This document shows positions 51,928-60,341 of a stretch of 64,000 bases of DNA, one piece after another. Positions within the stretch are counted from its first letter, which is position 1, and every line of letters begins with the position of its first letter. Source of the stretch: Acidimicrobiia bacterium (lineage in GTDB: Bacteria > Actinomycetota > Acidimicrobiia > Spongiisociales > UBA5794); NCBI GenBank assembly GCA_026985095.1, contig JALSQW010000007.1, positions 27,427 to 91,426 on the forward strand. Reading direction: 5' to 3'. A program made the position numbers and the translations under genes. The notes beneath the pieces are model-generated. The model did not search any database. It was not told the origin of the DNA and worked only from the letters and a program-made list of their open reading frames with translations.

Positions 51928-53745
51928 CTACCGAGGACCGCCCGACGCCCCTCCGCTCGTGACCCACGGCCCGGGGGTGAGGACGGCGCCGGCCGGAGCC
52001 ACGTCACCGGTGACGAGCGATCGCATCGAGACCGTCGCCCGTTCACCACCATCGGCCGGTACGACCAAGAGCTCCCCGAAACGGAACGTGCCGTCGTCCA
52101 GGCGACTCCAGTCGCCGGGCACCGATGCCGACACCGCTGCCGCGGCCTCGATCAGCGCCCGATGGGCAGGGCGCGGCGCCCCCGACCGGTCGATCAACCC
52201 GTGGCGTGGGAAGTAGCCGCGATCGTGATCCACGAACCCGTCGAGGAACACCGCGACCTGCGGGAAGGCGCTCGCAGCGACCAACGCCTCGACCACCCGG
52301 TTCGCGACCGCGGCGTCGTCGGCGAAGGTTCGCCCCTCACCACCCCGGGGGAGCTCGACGAGGGCCAGCGCCCCCACGCCGAGACGGGACGCCGCGCCGC
52401 GCGAGGCGGCGACTCCGTCCCACACGTCGACGCCGTGGCGGATCCGGAACACGACCTCGTCCACCTCGGCGGGAATCGTCCCGGGTGGTGACCACGGGTC
52501 GTAGCCGTGGGCGACGAAATGGTCCCCCACCCATGCCGACGACGCGAACGGAACGACCGCACCGACGGCGACCCGCACGTGTGCAGAGCGAACGGGCGGG
52601 AGGTGCCCCTCGGTCCCGTGGGCCTGGACGAGCTCCCATCGTTCCACCCCCGGCAGCGACGGGATCTCCACGGCCGCCGATGCCGGCGCCACCACCGTGA
52701 ACCGCACACCCCGCGCGGCGAGATCCGCGATCCTCCTCGCCCCGTCGCCGTCGGCGATGTCGGCCACCGGGATGCGGACACGGGCGACCCTCGCCTCCCA
52801 CAGGGCGAGCACCGACGAATCGTCCCTGACCCGCTTCCGGACGAACGCGTCGAGTCCGTCCATGGCCAGGTCGCGGACGTGCACCCAACCGTGGCGGAGG
52901 GTGACCCCGAGCGGATCGCTCCACGCCGGGTCCACGAAGGCGTCGATCCGTGGTGGCGGTCCTCCGTCGACCCTCCCGTAGGTGCGGACCGGCCGGACGA
53001 CGTGACCGGCCTCACCGACGTCGACGACGAACAGCCCGAGCTTCGGTCGCTCATCCCGCCCGAACTCGCCGTCGGGAGCGACCGGGGACAGCTCCGCGTA
53101 GCCGGGCCGCACGAAGCCGGTCGCCGGCACGACGTACAGGTCGGCGTCGGCGTGCCGACCGTGGAAGAAGTGGTGCACGTGTCCGCTGAACACCGCTTCG
53201 ATCTGATACTCCTCGATCAGACCCAGGAACCACGACCGGCCCGCCGGGCCGAGGTTGTCGTAGTGCTCGGGCTCGTCGGGTCGCCACAGGAACGGCGGGT
53301 AGTGGCCGAACAGGAAGATGCGCTCTTCCGCCTCGCGGGCACGGGCGAGGGTCTCGTCGAGCCACCGCCGATGCTCGACGGCTCGCGGCAGATCCGATCC
53401 GATCGATGGCGTGTCGACGAGAACGAACCGGCATCCGTCGACGCCGAACGACCGGTACGCCGGGCCCCACCGACCTTCGAACCGTTGGTAGTGCCGCTCG
53501 TCGACACCGGGAGCGTCCACGTATCCGAAGGGCTTGTCGCCGACGTCGTGGTTCCCCGGCACCACATGGAGCGGCATCGTCAGCCCCCGATAGGCGTCAG
53601 CGGCCAGGTCGTTGGCAGCGGCATGGTCGCCGTGTCCCGGCACCGGATGGACGACGTCGCCGAGATGGACGACGAAGGCCGGGGCGATGCGTTCGATCAG
53701 CTCGACGGCATGGCGGTTGCGCCCGGCGAGGAGGCGGTTGGCCAT
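51928..53745 (-). CDS. Calcineurin-like metallophosphatase with displaced N-terminus
   Basis: 605 residues from ATG 53745. Metallophosphatase motifs visible are HLGDVVHP, PGNHDVG, LFGHYPP and SGHVHHF. A ~350-residue C-terminal region is unrecognised, possibly a beta-sandwich. The first metal motif (D-x-H) is not in this frame as started. It is encoded just upstream in the same frame (RRFVVIADTHVQVEDAPG, up to 53808), but that stretch has no start codon and follows an in-frame TGA at 53809-53811. Either a start was lost by a small indel or the gene is damaged. Confidence 0.75.
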   Translation of the reverse strand: MANRLLAGRNRHAVELIERIAPAFVVHLGDVVHPVPGHGDHAAANDLAADAYRGLTMPLHVVPGNHDVGDKPFGYVDAPGVDERHYQRFEGRWGPAYRSFGVDGCRFVLVDTPSIGSDLPRAVEHRRWLDETLARAREAEERIFLFGHYPPFLWRPDEPEHYDNLGPAGRSWFLGLIEEYQIEAVFSGHVHHFFHGRHADADLYVVPATGFVRPGYAELSPVAPDGEFGRDERPKLGLFVVDVGEAGHVVRPVRTYGRVDGGPPPRIDAFVDPAWSDPLGVTLRHGWVHVRDLAMDGLDAFVRKRVRDDSSVLALWEARVARVRIPVADIADGDGARRIADLAARGVRFTVVAPASAAVEIPSLPGVERWELVQAHGTEGHLPPVRSAHVRVAVGAVVPFASSAWVGDHFVAHGYDPWSPPGTIPAEVDEVVFRIRHGVDVWDGVAASRGAASRLGVGALALVELPRGGEGRTFADDAAVANRVVEALVAASAFPQVAVFLDGFVDHDRGYFPRHGLIDRSGAPRPAHRALIEAAAAVSASVPGDWSRLDDGTFRFGELLVVPADGGERATVSMRSLVTGDVAPAGAVLTPGPWVTSGGASGGPR

Positions 53746-53854
53746 GAATTCCTCGCCCGGCGCATCCTCGACCTGGACGTGGGTGTCGGCGATGACGACG
53801 AAGCGCCGTCACCTTCGACGATCCGCCATCGTCGTCGTGACGACGCGCACGGCT

Positions 53855-54223
53855 TCAGGCCCCCCGAGACGCGTGGAACGGCCTCACTTCGATCGCCTGG
53901 CCGACCACGTCGACGACCTTCCGGGCCCACTCGAGCGCCGCGTCGAGGTCGGCCGCCTCGACGACGTAGAACCCCGCGAGGTGTTCCTTGGACTCCACGA
54001 ACGGTCCGTCGGTGACGACGTGGGCACCTCCGCCGTCGGCGGGACGCACGACCTTGGCCGCGTCGGGCCCGTGCAAGCCACCGGTGAACACGAACACGCC
54101 CTCGGCTCTCATGTCGGACTCGAGATCGTCGATCCGCTGCATGAACGCTTGCATCTGCTCGGGGCTCGGCTGGGGACGGTCGGGTCCTTCCCCGGTGTGT
54201 AGTGACAGCAGGTACTGCGCCAT
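53855..54223 (-). CDS. YCII-related (DGPF-domain) protein
   Basis: 122 residues. It begins MAQYLLSLHTGEGP and contains the TDGPFVESKEHLAGFYVVEAADLDAALEWA segment that defines YCII/DGPF proteins. These are small ferredoxin-like dimers, often encoded near ECF sigma factors, though none is here. Function unknown. It precedes the metallophosphatase gene on the same strand. Confidence 0.88.
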   Translation of the reverse strand: MAQYLLSLHTGEGPDRPQPSPEQMQAFMQRIDDLESDMRAEGVFVFTGGLHGPDAAKVVRPADGGGAHVVTDGPFVESKEHLAGFYVVEAADLDAALEWARKVVDVVGQAIEVRPFHASRGA

Positions 54224-54298
54224 GATCCTCTCCTCGGTCGGGTGCGGGCCTCTCCCGCGCTCACCCTACCGACGAACGGGACCGGCCGAACGAGACGG

Positions 54299-56011
54299 CT
54301 ATCGCAGCGCGACGACCTCGATCCGATCGCCGATCGCGACGACCACGAGCTTGGACGCTTCGGCCGTCTCGATCGCATCGACGACGGCGTCGACGTCGGG
54401 AGCGACACCCTCGGCGGTCGTCATGGGACGTACCCGGGCCCCGGTAGCCTCGGCCACGCTCGGCGCCAGCTCCCCAGCCTCGGGCGCCACCAACACGACA
54501 TCTTTGGGAGGGGCTGCTCGTTGCGCGGGAACGAACCGGGTTCGGTCGGTCCGCCACACCTGGACGTGGTAAGCGCCGATCGCTCCTCCCGCGAGGAGCG
54601 CCGCCAGCGCGCCCTTGAACGAACCGAACGACCCCTGCCTGGACAGGACCAACACCAGCAGACCTTGGAGGACGACGATGAGGCCGACGAACACCGCGAT
54701 CGCCGCCACCCCGAGCACTCCGAAGATGTAGATCCGGCGAGTGACCGACCGCAGCTCGGCGGTCTCGTCGCCGTGGCGCTCGGCCCGGACCCAATGCATC
54801 CACCACACCGGACCACCGACGACGAGCGCGGTGATCGCTCCGATCAGGGTGTTGGCGGCCTCGGCTCCGGCGAGGGGGGGAGCAACCAGGTCGAACAACG
54901 CCAGCAGCAAGATGGCGATGCCGGCACCGACGGCGACGAGCCCGGCGCCGGCCAGCAGATAGTCGTAGATCCGATCCGGTTCGGTGCGGACCTGACGGTG
55001 TTCTGCGAGGACTCGACGGTGATAGGTCCAGATCGTCGCCGCCACGGTCACCAACGCCATCTCCCACGGCATCTTGGCGAAATGCTCCGAAGCCGACGGG
55101 ATCGTCGAACCGAAGAACCAGACGAGCGCGTCGAACAGGACCGCGGAGCCGACGGCGAGGATGACGACGACCGAACCGAGCACGGGGAACAACAAGACGT
55201 AGCCGAACCACACGGGCGAACGCTCACCGTGGCGGGCGCCGCGCCGGAACCAGTGGTACCCCCACCCGACGCCCCCGACCACGAGCAGGGCGCTGCCGGT
55301 GGCGACGGCGTCCCACGGATCGCCCGCCACGAACGTGACGCCGGCGATCAGGTCGTACACGCTCTCATAGACCTGCTTCAGGATCAGGAACAGTCCCGAC
55401 GACCCGGCGGCGAGCCCCACGAGCGAACCGACAAGGGCCGGCAGGATGGGAAGGACCTCGGGCGCGAGCCGGTCGTTCAGCCAGATCCGCTGATGGAACA
55501 CCCAGACGGCCGCCCAGACCACCAGGGCCGCCCACATCTCACCGTCGAACCCTTCCCGGGTCATGAGCCCACGCAAGGCCGTCGTCGCGGCCACGGTGAC
55601 GATCACGGCGGAGACCACGAGCGAGGCGTTGAGGTACAGCATCCACGCCAGGCTGCGCCGTTCGGCATCCTCGGCAACGAGGCGAGGTCGGACGTATCGC
55701 CACAGCCCGCCCCACACCAGGCCGCCGACGACCAGCAGGCTGACTGCCGAAGCGACCTGCGTCTCCGAACCTGCGAAGGCGCTCGGCCGCACGATGAGGG
55801 CGACGAGGATCCCTCTGACGCCTTCGGCGAACAGGACGAGCGACACCAACAGGAAGCCGTAGACGAAGAAGCGTCGGATCGCCCCGGCGATGTCGTGCTC
55901 GTCACCTTCCCCTCTCCGGGTCGCCTTGATGACGAAGAAGACGACCCCGACCACGATGCCGAGCTGAACGAACATGACCAGGAGCGAGATGAGGATGCCG
56001 ACGATCTCCAC
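54299..56011 (-). CDS. Large multi-helix membrane protein with repeated DUF5671-like units
   Basis: 570 residues from GTG 56011, with GGGAGG 8 bases upstream. About 14 hydrophobic helices fall into four similar units. Each unit has one or two helices, a glycine-rich W-motif (VWGGLWRY, VWVFHQRIW, GWGYHWFRRG, VWWMHWVRAE) and a following R-x-x-Y/L patch, as in DUF5671. A soluble ~75-residue C-terminal tail (DVVLVAPEAGELAPSVAEATG) follows. Function unknown. It lies 4 bases after the small single-helix protein gene and is likely in an operon with it. Confidence 0.75.
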   Translation of the reverse strand: MEIVGILISLLVMFVQLGIVVGVVFFVIKATRRGEGDEHDIAGAIRRFFVYGFLLVSLVLFAEGVRGILVALIVRPSAFAGSETQVASAVSLLVVGGLVWGGLWRYVRPRLVAEDAERRSLAWMLYLNASLVVSAVIVTVAATTALRGLMTREGFDGEMWAALVVWAAVWVFHQRIWLNDRLAPEVLPILPALVGSLVGLAAGSSGLFLILKQVYESVYDLIAGVTFVAGDPWDAVATGSALLVVGGVGWGYHWFRRGARHGERSPVWFGYVLLFPVLGSVVVILAVGSAVLFDALVWFFGSTIPSASEHFAKMPWEMALVTVAATIWTYHRRVLAEHRQVRTEPDRIYDYLLAGAGLVAVGAGIAILLLALFDLVAPPLAGAEAANTLIGAITALVVGGPVWWMHWVRAERHGDETAELRSVTRRIYIFGVLGVAAIAVFVGLIVVLQGLLVLVLSRQGSFGSFKGALAALLAGGAIGAYHVQVWRTDRTRFVPAQRAAPPKDVVLVAPEAGELAPSVAEATGARVRPMTTAEGVAPDVDAVVDAIETAEASKLVVVAIGDRIEVVALR

Positions 56012-56015
56012 GGGC

Positions 56016-56462
56016 TCAGCCTCCCAGATCGGGGGTCTCGCCGCAGTACTCCACCGGCCAGGGGGACCGATCGATCCGCCAGCCCTCATCGAGGAGCCGC
56101 AGATGGAACGTCACGGTCCATTCGTATCCGGTATCGAGCAGCCCGCCTGAGGTGCCGACCGAGACCCGAACCGACGCCTGGTCGCCGTCGACGCGGGAGT
56201 CCAGCAGGGTGGCGCGGTCCTCACTGGGTCCCCAGTTCATGGCGTCGTAGAGGGCGTTCTCGCATCGAGGCTTGAGCGATGGTGCGAGCCAGGACGAAGC
56301 CGACGGAGCGTCCCGGTCGAAGACGGCCTCGAGGTATCGCTGCACGACGCCTTCTGGGCTGCTGACCGGATAGGCCACGGGACGGCGGACGGCCGTCAAC
56401 GCGATCGCGGCGATCACCAGCACGATCAGGCCGCCGACCCAGATCCACGTCGATCGCTTCAT
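56016..56462 (-). CDS. Hypothetical single-helix exported protein
   Basis: 148 residues from ATG 56462 (GGAAGGAG upstream; ATG 56483 is an alternative). One N-terminal helix (WIWVGGLIVLVIAAIALTAV) is followed by an SnoaL/NTF2-like-sized domain: VVQRYLEAVFDRDAPSASSW, then a beta-rich part, ending in WPVEYCG. The pattern resembles secreted NTF2-fold proteins, but the assignment is weak. It is upstream of and co-directional with the large membrane protein. Confidence 0.65.
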   Translation of the reverse strand: MKRSTWIWVGGLIVLVIAAIALTAVRRPVAYPVSSPEGVVQRYLEAVFDRDAPSASSWLAPSLKPRCENALYDAMNWGPSEDRATLLDSRVDGDQASVRVSVGTSGGLLDTGYEWTVTFHLRLLDEGWRIDRSPWPVEYCGETPDLGG

Positions 56463-56628
56463 CGACGACTCCTTCCCATCCATTCCTCATCCTCGCGGCG
56501 GCCTGCCGGCGACACAAGGGTCCTATGGCCGTGGGCCGCTCGCCTCATCTCCCGGCACCGATTCAAGTTCCGAGCCTCGGATCTCCGATAGGGACCGAGA
56601 ACGAACCGTACAGAACAGGAGCAGGAAC

Positions 56629-57840
56629 ATGCACCGAGGCCGGAACGTGGGGGCGCTGCTGCTGGCGGCGACGACGGCGATGATGCTGGTGGCAGCACCA
56701 GCGCTCGCCGGGGGCGAGCCTCAGGACCTCGAGTCGGTCCGGGCGACGGTGCTCGAGACCGTCGACACCAAGACCGACCTCGTCGAAGGTCTGCTGACGG
56801 CAGCCGAGACCGAGGAAGCCGAGGCGATCTACCGGGACGCTCTGACAGAGCTGGGCGACATCCGTGATCGGGGCCTCGTCGAGAGCGACATCGACGAGCT
56901 GTGGGCGCTCGAGAGGCGGGCCAAGGGCGTCTACGCCGAAGCCGCAGCCGCAGGGGCGGAGGCCGGGAAGCCCGACGAGGAGCTCCTCGCCGAGGCGCGG
57001 GCGGAGACGCTCGGCACGATCGAGTACAAGCTGGGCTACTTCGCCGAACGCAGGTCAGACACCGACGACCCGACGCTGCGGCGGATCTACGCCGAGGCGA
57101 TCGACGAGTTGGCGGCGCTGAAGCGCAAGGCCGAGGCTTCGTCGTCGGTCGACGAGCTGCGCCAGTTGAAGGCTCGAGCCCACGAGGTCTACGAGACGAC
57201 GAAGGACCGGGCCGAGGATCCCGACGAGTACGCCAAGACGGAGGCAGAGCAGGCCGCCGAGCGCCTCGCCAAGGCTCGTCGTTCGGTGCTGCGGCTGATC
57301 GAGCGCAAGGTGGCGATCTTCCGGGCTGCCGCCGAGGCCACGGCGGTGCCTGCCGTCGCCGACATCTACCGGCAGGCGATGGAGGACATCGCCGCGTTGG
57401 CAACCGCCGCCAAGGAGGCCAAGGGCGAGCGGGCCCTCGACGGGATCGAGGAGCAGGTGGGGGAGATCTACGAGGGCGCGGTGGACGCCGTGGAGGCCTT
57501 CGGTGGCCATGGGCCCGACGACGAGGCCAAGGACCGCCCAGCCGTCGACATGGAGGCTCACCTGGACCGGCTCGTCGGGGTGGCCGAGCGCCTCCTCGCC
57601 GTCGCCGACGAGACCGCCGAGGCGAGCCCAGACACGTTCGAGACCGTGGTCGACGCCTTCGAGGCACTGGTCAAGACCACCGACCGGGCCCGCGACGTCG
57701 CCGACTCGGGCAAGGGGCTCGAGGACCGATGGCACGACGTCAAGCAGGCCAAGCGGGACTTCGTCGAGGCGTTCGTCGAGCACGTGAAGGCCATCACCGA
57801 CGTCCCGATGAAGGTCTTCGGGATGTACGTCCCGGCATAG
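56629..57840 (+). CDS. Secreted all-helical repeat protein
   Basis: 403 residues; AGGAG precedes the ATG. A Sec signal peptide (GALLLAATTAMMLVAAPALA) ends at about 28. The mature protein has three clear copies and one weaker copy of a ~75-90-residue helical unit (about 38-113, 124-200, 216-293 and 307-395). Each unit has an IExK-type start (TIEYKLGYF, LIERKVAIF), an I-Y-R/A-x-A-x-x-E/D-L middle and a V-Y-E-type end. It is rich in Ala, Glu and Lys with no Cys. No family is recognised. A weak GC-rich hairpin at about 57852-57880 separates it from the convergent nitrilase gene. Confidence 0.75.
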   Translation: MHRGRNVGALLLAATTAMMLVAAPALAGGEPQDLESVRATVLETVDTKTDLVEGLLTAAETEEAEAIYRDALTELGDIRDRGLVESDIDELWALERRAKGVYAEAAAAGAEAGKPDEELLAEARAETLGTIEYKLGYFAERRSDTDDPTLRRIYAEAIDELAALKRKAEASSSVDELRQLKARAHEVYETTKDRAEDPDEYAKTEAEQAAERLAKARRSVLRLIERKVAIFRAAAEATAVPAVADIYRQAMEDIAALATAAKEAKGERALDGIEEQVGEIYEGAVDAVEAFGGHGPDDEAKDRPAVDMEAHLDRLVGVAERLLAVADETAEASPDTFETVVDAFEALVKTTDRARDVADSGKGLEDRWHDVKQAKRDFVEAFVEHVKAITDVPMKVFGMYVPA

Positions 57841-57880
57841 GGCACATCGGAGGGGGCGCGGGTGCCGAGCCCGCGTCCCT

Positions 57881-58798
57881 TCAGCGCTCGGGGTCGAAGA
57901 CGACGGGGTCGTGGCGCGACTCGTCGACGTGCAGCGAGAACACGTCGAGACGGGCGTAGTGGCCGGTGGCGTCGAAGTCGAAGCGGGCCCGGGCGATGTC
58001 GGTGAGGTCGATATCGGCCGACAGGATCCCGGGGCCGTCGCGGAGCGGTCCGGCGAGGAGCTCCCCGTCGGGCGCAACGATGCAGCTCCCGCCGGCGATG
58101 AGGGGACCGTCCAGGTCCACCGGGTAGTCGGCGGGGTAGTCCGAGCGGGTCGTGTACTGGCATGCGGACAGGACGAAACAGCGCCCCTCCACCGCGATGT
58201 GTCGCATCGTGACTCTCCAGCGTTCCCGATCGTCGACTGTCGGGGCAGCCCACAGCTCGATCCCCTTGGCGTACAGGGTCGTGCGGTACAGCGGCATGTA
58301 GTTCTCCCAGCAGATCGCGGCGCCGACGTTCCCCACAGGGGTCGCGGCGACCGGCATGGTGGAGCCGTCCCCGAAGCCCCAGATGAGACGCTCGGCCGCG
58401 GTGGGCATCAGCTTGCGGTGCTTGCCTCGCAGCGTCCCGTCGGAGCCGATGAGCAGCGCCGTGCAGTACAGCGTGCCGCCGGCGCGTTCGATCACCCCGA
58501 CGACCGCTTCGATCCCCCGTTCGGCGCACAGGGCGGCGAGGTGGTCGGTCTCGGGGCCGGGGACGTCGATGGCGCCGGCGTGATAACGGGCGAACCAGTC
58601 GTGCCCCTCCTCCGATCTGGAGCCGACGACCGTGCCGAACCCGTGTCCCTTCGGGTAGCCGCCGACGAAGGCCTCGGGGAAGACGGCGAGCGCGACCTCG
58701 TCCGCGGCTGCGTCGTCGAGCAGCATCTCGAACCGTTCGAGGGTGGCCGCGGTGTCGAAGGCCACCGATCCTGCCTGCACGACCGCGACGCGGGTCAT
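57881..58798 (-). CDS. Nitrilase/cyanide hydratase family amidohydrolase
   Basis: 305 residues with the Glu-Lys-Cys triad: Glu ~42 (FPEAFVGGYP), Lys ~129 (KHRKLMPT) and Cys ~163 (AICWENYMPLYR). The WENYMPL and HRKLMPT sequences are specific to true nitrilases, which hydrolyse nitriles to acids and ammonia. The substrate is unknown. A small cupin gene follows on the same strand's upstream side, and the two may be co-transcribed. Confidence 0.92.
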   Translation of the reverse strand: MTRVAVVQAGSVAFDTAATLERFEMLLDDAAADEVALAVFPEAFVGGYPKGHGFGTVVGSRSEEGHDWFARYHAGAIDVPGPETDHLAALCAERGIEAVVGVIERAGGTLYCTALLIGSDGTLRGKHRKLMPTAAERLIWGFGDGSTMPVAATPVGNVGAAICWENYMPLYRTTLYAKGIELWAAPTVDDRERWRVTMRHIAVEGRCFVLSACQYTTRSDYPADYPVDLDGPLIAGGSCIVAPDGELLAGPLRDGPGILSADIDLTDIARARFDFDATGHYARLDVFSLHVDESRHDPVVFDPER

Positions 58799-58813
58799 CG
58801 CCTCATCTCCCGA

Positions 58814-59125
58814 CTACCGGAGAAGCGTCAGGAGCAGGACACTCGGCTCGAGGGCGACGACGGCGTGCTGGAGATGGGCGTCCATGTGCACCCAGGCCTC
58901 GGGGCCGACGACGACCTCGTCGTCACCGAGGGTGACCTTGAACCGACCGGACACGACCTGGAGGACGGCAGGGACCGCGGCGGTGTGTTCGGTCAGTTCC
59001 TGGCCGGCGTCGAAGGCGAACCCGACGACGCGGATCCGATCGTCCCGATACAGGACCTTGCTCAGGGTCCCGTCGTCGGGGATGTCGAGGATCTCGGTGA
59101 CGTCCGGGATGACGGTGTGCGACAT
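58814..59125 (-). CDS. Small cupin-domain protein
   Basis: 103 residues from ATG 59125, with GAAAGGAGG upstream. It is a single cupin barrel: FAFDAGQELTEHTAAVPAVLQVVSGRF and GPEAWVHMDAHLQHAVVALEPSVLLL. Metal-binding His are partly retained (EHTA, HLQHAV). It is 15 bases before the nitrilase start and probably in its operon; it may bind a small ligand. Confidence 0.85.
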   Translation of the reverse strand: MSHTVIPDVTEILDIPDDGTLSKVLYRDDRIRVVGFAFDAGQELTEHTAAVPAVLQVVSGRFKVTLGDDEVVVGPEAWVHMDAHLQHAVVALEPSVLLLTLLR

Positions 59126-59147
59126 GCGGCCTCCTTTCGACGGCAGG

Positions 59148-60116
59148 CTACCGGACGGCCCGCTGGTCGAGGATCTCCGCGAAGGCGGCCTCGAGTCGCC
59201 GATGGAGCGCCGCGACGGCGTCCGCCGGCCAGGTCGCCGGGTCGTCGCGCAGGAAGGACGTGTGGTCGGTACGATTGTCGAACACCGCCGCCGGGACCTC
59301 GATCCGTTCACGGTGGGTCTCGACGACCACGGCGCGCCCGCCGTTCTGCTCGAGGAGCCAGAGCAGGTCGTCGGTCCCGTACTCGCGACGCATGACCTCC
59401 TCGGGGACGCCGTGGTGGAGGATCGATGCCGCTCCCCCGGGTCGGGCCCGCTCCCGGTTGCGTCGGAGGCTCTCGGTGGGGGTCACCCACACATACAGGA
59501 TGCCCGCCGAGCCGAGGACCTGGCGTGGGAACTCGGGAAGCGACCAGCGGTAGCCGAGCGGGTACGGGAGCGGAGGCGAGGAGCCCTGCGGACCGCCGCG
59601 GGCGAACTCGATGAGGACGGTCTGGGAGCCGTCCCACGCTCGGGCGATGCTGCGGCGTTCTCTTCGCAGCTCCTCGGCGAAGTCGGTGATGCCGTCGGCG
59701 GCGACGGCTCGGGCGCTGGACCCCGCCGGGAACCTCGCGCCGAGACCGACGGCGTCGAGCTGCCGGTCGATCCGGTCCAACAGCCATCTCGCCGGTTCCG
59801 ATCCGCCGGCGTCACCGGAACCCAGGGTGGCCACGTCCTCGGCCAGGAGCCGGGTGAGGACGATCCATAGGACCGGGTCGCGGAAGGGCAACTCGTCGCC
59901 CTCGAAGAACACCGGGTCCAACCCGGCGGCCCGTAGCGCTCGCGAGGCCAGACGCATGGTGTGCACGTAGGGGTAGTCGTCGAGGTGCAGGGTCGGGCCC
60001 AGCCCGAACCGGGCGGCGGCGGAGGGGTCCAGCGATGCGAGGTACCTGCGCAGTTCGGACTTCCCCGATGCGGGGAGGCCGGCCAACAGCACGTATGGCA
60101 GCGGCGGGGCGCTCAC
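59148..60116 (-). CDS. P-loop kinase-like ATP-binding protein
   Basis: 322 residues from GTG 60116; the open frame before it runs through the 37-bp repeats and is unlikely to be coding. Walker A is GLPASGKSELRRYL at the N-terminus. LHLDDYPYVHTMRL and a later QTVLIEFARGG suggest a nucleoside- or sugar-kinase-like P-loop fold. RNRERARPGG could be a lid. No named family is recognised. It lies between the repeats and the cupin/nitrilase pair. Confidence 0.72.
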   Translation of the reverse strand: MSAPPLPYVLLAGLPASGKSELRRYLASLDPSAAARFGLGPTLHLDDYPYVHTMRLASRALRAAGLDPVFFEGDELPFRDPVLWIVLTRLLAEDVATLGSGDAGGSEPARWLLDRIDRQLDAVGLGARFPAGSSARAVAADGITDFAEELRRERRSIARAWDGSQTVLIEFARGGPQGSSPPLPYPLGYRWSLPEFPRQVLGSAGILYVWVTPTESLRRNRERARPGGAASILHHGVPEEVMRREYGTDDLLWLLEQNGGRAVVVETHRERIEVPAAVFDNRTDHTSFLRDDPATWPADAVAALHRRLEAAFAEILDQRAVR

Positions 60117-60207
60117 CTCGCCATCCGGTCGAGACGAGCCGCGGTGTGCGTCGCGGTCTGCATGGTCGAACACCTCCGGTCGGCCCCCCACCGTACCCCT
60201 CTCGGCG

Positions 60208-60330
60208 AACCCAGGGTTCACCACACCCCTCCAGGGGGCTCCCCAACCCAGGGTTCGCCACACCCCTCCAGGGGGCTCCCCAACCCAGGGTTCGCCACAC
60301 CCCTCAAGGGGGCTCCCCAACCCTGGGTTC
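60208..60330. repeat. 37-bp tandem repeat array, 3.3 copies
   Basis: Copies begin AACCCAGGGTTC at 60208, 60245 and 60282; a fourth, partial copy at 60319 reads AACCCTGGGTTC. The period is exactly 37 bp. Each copy holds two small dyads, AACCC-A-GGGTT and CCCCTCCAGGGG. The array starts 11 bases after the acsA stop and fills most of the 225-bp gap to the P-loop gene. With stable stems in each copy it may act as a stacked terminator for acsA. Confidence 0.85.
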
Positions 60331-60341
60331 GGGGAAACCGG

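Noticed and set aside
60117..60320. N-terminal extension of the P-loop protein through the repeats (EPWVGEPPGGVW-type peptides)
   Set aside because: The repeat period of 37 is not a multiple of 3, so the peptide is out of register between copies, and the P-loop domain begins just after GTG 60116.
60208..60330. CRISPR-like array
   Set aside because: The 37-bp units are directly contiguous with no spacers, and no cas gene is present.
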